Shown here: in pieces, positions 57,085 to 64,000 of the stretch
How positions within the stretch are numbered: the stretch's first letter is position 1
How the letters are laid out: every line of letters begins with the position of its first letter
Source of the DNA: Macrostomum hystrix
Taxonomy: Eukaryota > Platyhelminthes > Macrostomidae
Reading direction: 5' to 3'
Assembly: GCA_950097015.1 (NCBI GenBank)
Contig: CATNEN010000038.1
Span: forward strand, 30,224,501 to 30,288,500
Length of the DNA: 64,000 nt
Translations under genes and position numbers: made by a program
The notes under the pieces: generated by a model
Seen by the model: only the letters and a program-made list of their open reading frames with translations
The model's database searches: none
Told to the model about the DNA's origin: nothing

Positions 57085-57545
57085 ACTGCAAACCTGTTAG
57101 ACAGAAAACCTGTTAGACAGAATGAAAACCTGTTAGACAGAATCGAATATTTTAGACAGAATGAAAACCTGTTAGACAGAATGAAAACCTGTTAGACAGA
57201 ATCGAATATTTTAGACAGAATGAAAACCTGTTAGACAGAATGAAAACCTGTTAGACAGAATGAAAACCTGTTAGACAGAATTAAATATTTTAGACAGAAT
57301 GAAAACCTGTTAGACAGAATGAAAACCGGTTAGACAGAATGAAAACCTGTTAGACAGAATGAAAACCTGTTAGACAGAATGAAAACCTGTTAGACAGAAT
57401 GAAATATTTTAGACAGAATGAAAACCTGTTAGACAGAATGAAAACCTGTTAGACAGAATGAAAACCTGTTAGACAGAATGAAAACCTGTTAGACAGAATA
57501 AAAAATTGTTAGACAGAATGAAAAACTCTTTGATAGAGTGACAAC
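57085..57545. repeat. 20-bp minisatellite
   Basis: About 22 units of GTTAGACAGAATGAAAACCT, with a variant ending GAATATTTTA at intervals. Degenerate copies trail to about 57660. Confidence 0.9.
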
Positions 57546-57659
57546 TGTCCTTAAAATGAGAACCTGTTAGACAGTTTTAGACAGCCAAAAAATTGTAGAC
57601 CTGAAAACTAGATAGAAACTTTTTTTGACAGAAAAAAACTTGCTAGATAAAAACCCGTT

Positions 57660-58450
57660 TGACAATTTGAACATTTTTCCATCACCTGCTGTGTACGTTG
57701 GTTTCCAAAGGTTTCTCGTAGCTCCCCATCATAATTTTCTGATAATTATACCTTTGTGTAAGCATGATGACGTGTGCAGCAAATTGTAAGTCCAAGAATA
57801 GTCTTGTTAAGTGCGAGTATTAGCATGACACGAGTCAGGCATATGATGGTGTGCGAGGATCTCCTATAGCTGTCATTTCGCATTTATAGACTGCCTTTAT
57901 TTTCTGCTATACACAAAGAGAGGCGACAGATGGCAAATTAGGGATCAGGGAGTGAGGATAAGATTATAGGCTCTGAGACCGCCCCACCCTGAGTCCCTTC
58001 TCGAACACGTGACACGTGACAAGTAGCGCCAAGAGGCAAAGAAGGAAAGAGGATAAGAGAAAGTTTGCACAGATTGTTGCAGCATCTGCTTTTGCTCCGC
58101 TTTCTAAGAAAAACAAGGAGCTAGCTCGTACTTCCTTCTTAACCTAAGGTTAGTTGTGCGTCATATGAGGATTGAGAATGCATGTAGGACTGCAGCGACT
58201 ATGAGGTGATGAACGGAATGAAAGCAAGACCTTTGATCTTTTTTATCAGAGTCAAGTTGATATGGATTGTAATTTCCGGAAAAATGCTTGCCAGTTCCAT
58301 TTTTTACTACTTGTTAAGTAGCAGCCGAAGTGTTGCGTGTTCCTAAATTAAAAATCCTAATCAATTTTCGAGATTATTTATTCTTGTAAAATGATAAAGG
58401 TAAATTAATCATTTACTTATTAGATTTTAGAGAATGGTTCTACTCAAAAA
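57660..58450. other. Unique spacer, nothing seen
   Basis: No gene, SINE or tandem array that I can support. Confidence 0.35.
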
Positions 58451-58454
58451 ACCA

Positions 58455-59520
58455 GCAAAGGAGAGAGAGAGGAGGAGTGGGAGAGTGGAGGAGAGGGAGA
58501 GTGGAGGAGAGGGAGAGTGGAGGAGAGGGAGAGTGGATGAGAGAGAGTGTAGGAGAGGGAGAGTGGATGAGAGGGAGAGTGGAGGAGAGGGAGAGTGGAT
58601 GAGAGGGAGAGTGGAGGAGAGGGAGAGTGGATGAGAGGGAGAGTGGATGAGAGTGAGAGTGGAGGAGAGGGAGAGTGGCGGAGAGGGAGAGTGGATGAGA
58701 GGGAGAGTGGATGAGAGTGAGAGTGGAGGAGAGGGAGAGTGTAGGAGAGGGAGAGTGGATGAGAGGGGAGAGTGGAGGAGAGGGAGAGTGTAGGAGAGGG
58801 AGAGTGGATGAGAGGGAGAGTGGATGAGAGTGAGAGTGGAGGAGAGGGAGAGTGGCGGAGAGGGAGAGTGGATGAGAGGGGAGAGTGGAGGAGAGGGAGA
58901 GTGGAGGAGAGGGAGAGTGGAGGAAAGGGAGAGTGGATGAGAGGGAGAGTGGAGGAAAGGGAGAGTGGCGGAGAGGGAGAGTGTAGGAGAGGGAGAGTGG
59001 ATGAGAGGGAGAGTGGATGAGAGGGAGAGTGGATGAGAGTGAGAGTGGAGGAGAGGGAGAGTGGCGGAGAGGGAGAGTGGATGAGAGGGGAGAGTGGAGG
59101 AGAGGGAGAGTGGAGGAGAGGGAGAGTGGAGGAAAGGGAGAGTGGCGGAGAGGGAGAGTGTAGGAGAGGGAGAATGGAGGAGAGGGAGAGTGAATGAGAG
59201 GGAGAGTGGATGAGAGGGAGAGTGGATGAGAGGGAGAGTGGATGAGAGGGAGAGTGGAGGAGAGGGAGAGTGTAGGAGAGGGAGAGTGGATGAGAGGGAG
59301 AGTGGATGAGAGGGAGAGTGGATGAGAGGGAGAGTGGAGGAGAGGGAGAGTGGATGAGAGGGAGAGTGGATGAGAGGGAGAGTGGAGGAGAGGGAGAGTG
59401 TAGGAGAGGGAGAGTGGATGAGAGGGAGAGTGTAGGAGAGGGAGAGTGGAGGAGAGGGAGAGTGTAGGAGAGGGAGAGTGTAGGAGAGGGAGAGAGAGGA
59501 GAGAGGGAGGGAGAGAGAGA
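58455..59520. repeat. 16-bp purine minisatellite
   Basis: About 65 units of GAGAGGGAGAGTGGAG / GAGAGGGAGAGTGGAT, almost pure purine on the plus strand. A 16-bp unit rotates frames, so the long Ser/Pro/Leu and Glu/Arg frames repeat every 16 residues and are artefacts. Confidence 0.92.
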
Positions 59521-59998
59521 GCGGGAGAGAGGAGAGAGGACACTGCCCATTGAATTTCAAAAATCTAATGTTTGAATCGATTCCGATATGTATCGAAAAA
59601 AATGAAATCAGGATTCGATTCAGGAGAGGGAGAGAGGAGGAGAGGGAGAGTGGAGGAGAGGGAGAGAGGAGGAGAGGGAGAGTGGATGAGAGAGAGTGTT
59701 GGAGAGGGAGAGTGGAGGAGAGGGAGAGTGTAGGAGAGGGAGAGTGGATGAGAGGGAGAGTGGATGAGAGGGAGAGTGGAGGAGAGGGAGAGTGTAGGAG
59801 AGGGAGAGTGTAGGAGAGGGAGAAAGAGGAGAGAGGGAGGGAGAGAGAGAGCGGGAGAGAGGAGAGAGGACACTGCCCATTGAATTTCAAAATCTAATGT
59901 TTGAATCGATTCCGATATGTATCGAAAAAAATGAAATCAGGATTCGATTCAGGAGAGGGAGAGAGGAGGAGAGGGAGAGTGGAGGAGAGGGAGAGATG
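59489..59998. repeat. Duplicated array-plus-unique block (about 331 bp)
   Basis: A unique stretch (CACTGCCCATTGAATTTC through TGAAATCAGGATTCGATTC) with flanking purine repeat occurs at about 59530-59622 and again at about 59870-59952, with one base different in an A run. The segment between, 59625-59845, is another piece of the 16-bp array. Confidence 0.85.
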
Positions 59999-60009
59999 AG
60001 GAGAGGAGA

Positions 60010-60420
60010 AGAGGAGAAGAGGTTGGGAGTTCAGGGGTTTAAGAAATGATTGCACTAAGAGCTACTGCTCAGAAACAGCTCAGAAACACAATAGGTTTTA
60101 ATTGCTCAAACTAACAGATTTTCAGACTATAGTTCTATCAGTCAAAGTACACCAATTTTCTAAAAAGATTCATGCTTGAGTTAGTTCGTGCATGAAATGA
60201 AAAAAAAATGCGAAAATTTTGCAAAACTGAAGCTTAGGATAAAACCAACAGCTAAAAATTTCGTCTAGAAAAAATATATTGTTCAAAAAACAATTGTATT
60301 GGGAATACTGTAAAAGAATGCGGATGAGAACAGATTGGATAAAATGGCAAACAATTGTGAGACTAGCAACTATTCATAGAATGGAAGAGATATTACTCTG
60401 GATCATTCCACATTTTAGGG
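60010..60420. other. Unique spacer, nothing seen
   Basis: AT-rich, no supported feature. Confidence 0.35.
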
Positions 60421-60424
60421 AACA

Positions 60425-61215
60425 CGAGAGGTAGAGAGAGAGGGAGAGGCAGGTAGATAGAGAGTGGGACAGTGGGGTAGAGAGAGAGGGAGAGGCAGGT
60501 AGATAGAGAGTGGGACAGTGGGGTAGAGAGAGAGAGGGAGAGGCAGGTAGATAGAGAGTGGGACAGTGGGGTAGAGAGAGAGAGGGAGAGGCAGGTAGAT
60601 AGAGAGTGGGACAGTGGGGTAGAGAGAGAGGGAGAGGCAGGTAGATAGAGAGTGGGACAGTGGGGTAGAGAGAGAGAGGGAGAGGCAGGTAGATAGAGAG
60701 TGGGACAGTGGGGTAGAGAGAGAGAGGGAGAGGCAGGTAGATAGAGAGTGGGACAGTGGGGTAGAGAGAGAGAGGGAGAGGCAGGTAGATAGAGAGTGGG
60801 ACAGTGGGGTAGAGAGAGAGAGGGAGAGGCAGGTAGATAGAGTGGGACAGTGGGGTAGAGAGAGAGAGGGAGAGGCAGGTAGATAGAGAGTGGGACAGTG
60901 GGGTAGATAGAGAGAGGGAGAGGCAGGTAGATAGAGAGTGGGACAGTGGGGTAGAGAGAGAGAGGGAGAGGCAGGTAGATAGATAGAGAGAGGGAGAGGC
61001 AGGTAGATAGAGAGTGGGACAGTGGGGTAGAGAGAGAGAGGGAGAGGCAGGTAGATAGATAGAGAGAGGGAGAGGCAGGTAGATAGAGAGTGGGACAGTG
61101 GGGTAGAGAGAGAGAGGGAGAGGCAGGTAGATAGAAAGTGGGACAGGTGGGTTAGATAGAGAGAGGGAGAGGCAGGTAGATAGAAAGTGGGACAGGTGGG
61201 TTAGATAGAGAGAGT
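60425..61215. repeat. About 49-bp purine-rich minisatellite
   Basis: About 16 units combining (GA)n with GGCAGGTAGATAGAGAG and TGGGACAGTGGGG. Unit length varies by GA slippage. Confidence 0.9.
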
Positions 61216-61427
61216 GGACAGTTGAGAGTTGAAAATCGTCAATTTAGGCTACATCAGTGACTGCGGCAGACAAATGGCATCCTTCCGGCAAACTCTAACA
61301 AATCTTCAACAGTAAGCTTGTTGAAGTCGTACGAATTTTTACTGAAAATCTCTCGTTTGTTTTAATTTGTTTTTAACAAAAAAACACCTGACTGAAAGTG
61401 ACTTTGTCAGGCTTCCAATGGGCAGTG

Positions 61428-61520
61428 GAGGGTGAGTGGCAGATCGGTCTGACGCGTCTGCCTCTCGCGCCGAGGTACCTGAGCTCGAATCCGCGGCAAG
61501 GCGACATTCATTATGGGCGA
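61428..61520 (+). mobile_element. SINE family 1, head only
   Basis: GAGTGGCAGATCGGTCTGAC (A-box region) and CCTGAGCTCGAATCCGCG (B-box region), then the similarity stops. Confidence 0.6.
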
Positions 61521-61924
61521 AATTCACCGTCTATAATAAATTCTACAAAGCTTGTTTAAGTGCATTAATTAATTAAAATCAATAAATATTCTACGGCACT
61601 GTGGCGCATATTTTTAAGAAACAAAAGCAGTATTAAAAAATATATTGTCGGAAAACTATTTTGTCTCTTTTGCCAAAATCAACAAAATACAGCAGCAAGT
61701 CCTATTTCTGTCAATCAAAAAATGGTCGCTTCGTGACAACTTGTAGACAAAAGAAAAAACTGGAAGTTTTGTAAGCTAAAGGTACTGATTTTCTTTGGCA
61801 GTAAAATAGAGACTCACTGCCATTATTACGTGCTTTGGCTAAATTAGAAAAAGAATTACATTTTTTGGAAAAAAGCAAACAAGAAAGAAATCATATATAT
61901 TATTTATGGTTTCTGTCTTAATTC
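61521..61924. other. AT-rich spacer, nothing seen
   Basis: No supported feature. Confidence 0.35.
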
Positions 61925-63365
61925 GGCTTTGAATCTCCACAAATTTAGGGTTCCTGCTTCGATTCTCCACAAATTTAGGGTTCCTGCTTCGATTCTCCAC
62001 AAATTTAGGGTTCCTGCTTCGATTCTCCACAAATTTAGGGGTTTTTGCTTCGATTCTACACAAATTTAGGGTTCCTGCTCCGATTCTCCACAAATTTAGG
62101 GTTCCTGCTTCGATTCTTCACAAATTTAGGGTTCCTGCTTCGATTCTACACAAACCAAGGGTTCCTGCTTCGATTCTACACAAACCTAGGGTTCCTGCTT
62201 CGATTCTACACAAACCTAGGGTTCCTGCTTCGATTCTACACAAACCTAGGGTTCCTGCTTCGATTCTACACAAACCTAGGGTTCCTGCTTCGATTCTGAA
62301 CTAACTTGGGGTTCCTGCTTCGATTCTACACAAACCTAGGGTTCCTGCTTCGATTCTACACAAACCTAGGGTTCCTGCTTCGATTCTACACAAATTTAGG
62401 GTTCCTAATTCGATTCTACACAAACCTAGGGTTCCTGCTTCGATTCTGAACTAACTTGGGGTTCCTGCTTCGATTCTACACAAACCTAGGGTTCCTGCTT
62501 CGATTCTACACAAACCTAGGGTTCCTGCTTCGATTCTACACAAAGTTGGGGTTCCTGCTTCGATTCTACACAAATTTAGGGTTCCTACTTCGATTCTACA
62601 CAAATTTAGAGTTCCTGCTTCGATTCTGAACTAACTTGGGGTTCCTGCTTCGATTCTACACAAACCAAGGGTTCCTGCTTCGATTCTACACAAACCTAGG
62701 GTTCCTGCTTCGATTCTACACAAACCTAGGGTTCCTGCTTCGATTCTACACAAACCTAGGGTTCCTGCTTCGATTCTGAACTAACTTGGGGTTCCTGCTT
62801 CGATTCTACACAAACCTAGGGTTCCTGCTTCGATTCTACACAAAGTTGGGGTTCCTGCTTCGATTCTACACAAATTTAGGGTTCCTACTTCGATTCTACA
62901 CAAATTTAGGGTTCCTGCTTCGATTCTGCGCTAACTTGGGGTTCCTGCTTCGATTCTACACAAACCTAGGGTTCCTGCTTCGATTCTACACAAACCTAGG
63001 GTTCCTGCTTTGATTCTGCACTAACTTGGGGTTCCTGCTTCGATTCTACACAAACCTAGGGTTCCTGCTTCGATTCTACACAAAGTTAGGGTTCCTGCTT
63101 CGATTCTACACAAATTTAGGGTTCCTACTTCGATTCTACACAAACCTAGGGTTCCTGCTTCGATTCTACACAAAATGTAGGGTTCCTGCTTCGATTCTGC
63201 ACTAACTTGGGGTTCCTGCTTCGATTCTACACAAATTTAGGGTTCCTAATTCGATTCTACACAAACCTAGGGTTCCTGCTTCGATTCTACACAAATTTAG
63301 GGTTCCTGCTTCGATTCTGCACTAACTTGGGGTTCCTGCTTCGATTCTCCACCAAGCCAGGGTTT
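61925..63365. repeat. 30-bp minisatellite
   Basis: About 48 units of GGGTTCCTGCTTCGATTCTACACAAACCTA type. Variants at the 3' part of the unit (AAATTTA, AACCTA, AGTTGG, and a GAACTAACTTG form) recur in blocks, indicating multi-unit duplications. Confidence 0.93.
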
Positions 63366-63837
63366 CTGCTTTGAATTTGGTGTTTCTGGTTAGCAACTAA
63401 ATATGTGTGAGCTCAAGACTTGACATTCTTAGAGCCTTAATCCCACAGCACAACTGCCTGCTCACGTTTCTTAATCACAATATCCCAAGCTAAAAGACTA
63501 CACATCACCACTCGAGCTCCCGATGCAACGGACCACCCGAAAGGTAAAACCTTAGATTTGTGTTTACCAAACTGCCACCTTACCAGTCTCTCCTTGCGTG
63601 CCGGCCAACCAGTGTAACCTATACTCACCTTTGTGAATTACTAGTAAAATTTACCCAAAAAGAGCATGATAATTTCTGTTATTTATACAGTGGAGCCTGG
63701 CGGTATATGCGGATTGGCTATTGTTTGCCTAAGTGACGCATGAAATTCTGCAGTGCATGAGGTGCGTTGCACTGGCCAAAGTAAAATGGTTCAGAATTAA
63801 AGAAAAGCGGGGCGAAGGATAGTTTAGGAGTCCATTC
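63366..63837. other. Unique spacer, nothing seen
   Basis: A minus-strand short frame at 63437-63628 has no recognisable motif. Confidence 0.35.
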
Positions 63838-64000
63838 GATTCCAGTTTCATTCGATTCCAGTTTCATTCGATTCCAGTTTCATTCGATTCCAGTTTCATT
63901 CGATTCCAGTTTCATTCGATTCCAGTTTCATTCGATTCCAGTTTCATTCGATTCCAGTTTCATTCGATTCCAGTTTCATTCGATTCCAGTTTCATTCGAT
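63838..64000. repeat. 16-bp minisatellite running off the window
   Basis: About 10 nearly perfect units of ATTCGATTCCAGTTTC; the array continues beyond 64000. Confidence 0.9.

Noticed and set aside
58427-59890. A 487-residue Ser/Leu/Pro frame on the minus strand
   Set aside because: A 16-bp purine repeat opens all frames; overlapping frames of similar length exist.
61925-63365. CRISPR-like array of 30-bp units
   Set aside because: Units are head-to-tail without unique spacers, in a eukaryotic genome.

Overview
This window is animal nuclear DNA, not bacterial. Genes are split by GT-AG introns, tRNA-derived SINEs and decayed retrotransposons are common, and two very metazoan genes dominate: a giant RNF213/mysterin-like AAA+ ATPase gene and a natriuretic-peptide-receptor-like membrane guanylate cyclase. 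The mix (DIRS-like and Crypton-like tyrosine-recombinase elements, a Ty3/gypsy remnant, two SINE families, many private minisatellites) suggests an invertebrate, possibly a flatworm or another spiralian, but I cannot name the species.

Layout. 1-5.4 kb: two tandem copies of a small two-exon gene for a secreted 103-residue protein (680-1065 and 4024-4420, + strand), separated by a DIRS-like fossil and a SINE. 5.9-7.9 kb: a Crypton-type tyrosine recombinase with an intron (- strand) and MITE-like inverted repeats. 9.7-28.2 kb: the RNF213-like gene (- strand). I join seven exons by matching splice phases. Most of the protein lies in one 10.95 kb exon, which carries one in-frame TAG and one single-base frameshift. 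29.3-47.6 kb: an 11-exon receptor guanylate cyclase (- strand) whose splice phases all agree, giving an intact 1153-residue protein. 54.5-56.1 kb: two further exons encoding another signal peptide and N-terminal half of a ligand-binding domain. They have no 3' exons of their own and the same exit phase as exons 1-2 of the cyclase, so they may be an alternative 5' cassette of that gene.

The rest is mostly tandem repeat. At least a dozen unrelated-looking minisatellites (units of 5 to 49 bp) fill the cyclase introns and the region to 64 kb. Three of them share the 9-mer TGTCTAACA and two share CGATTCCAGTT. Many have units divisible by three and therefore give long, meaningless open frames.

The two large genes are not an obvious pathway. 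The cyclase would make cGMP in response to an extracellular ligand; the RNF213-like protein would be a cytoplasmic giant ATPase, in vertebrates a ubiquitin ligase linked to lipid and antimicrobial responses. They are neighbours in the same orientation with about 1.2 kb between them. All exon joins are read from the sequence by eye and by phase; no transcript or database evidence was available.
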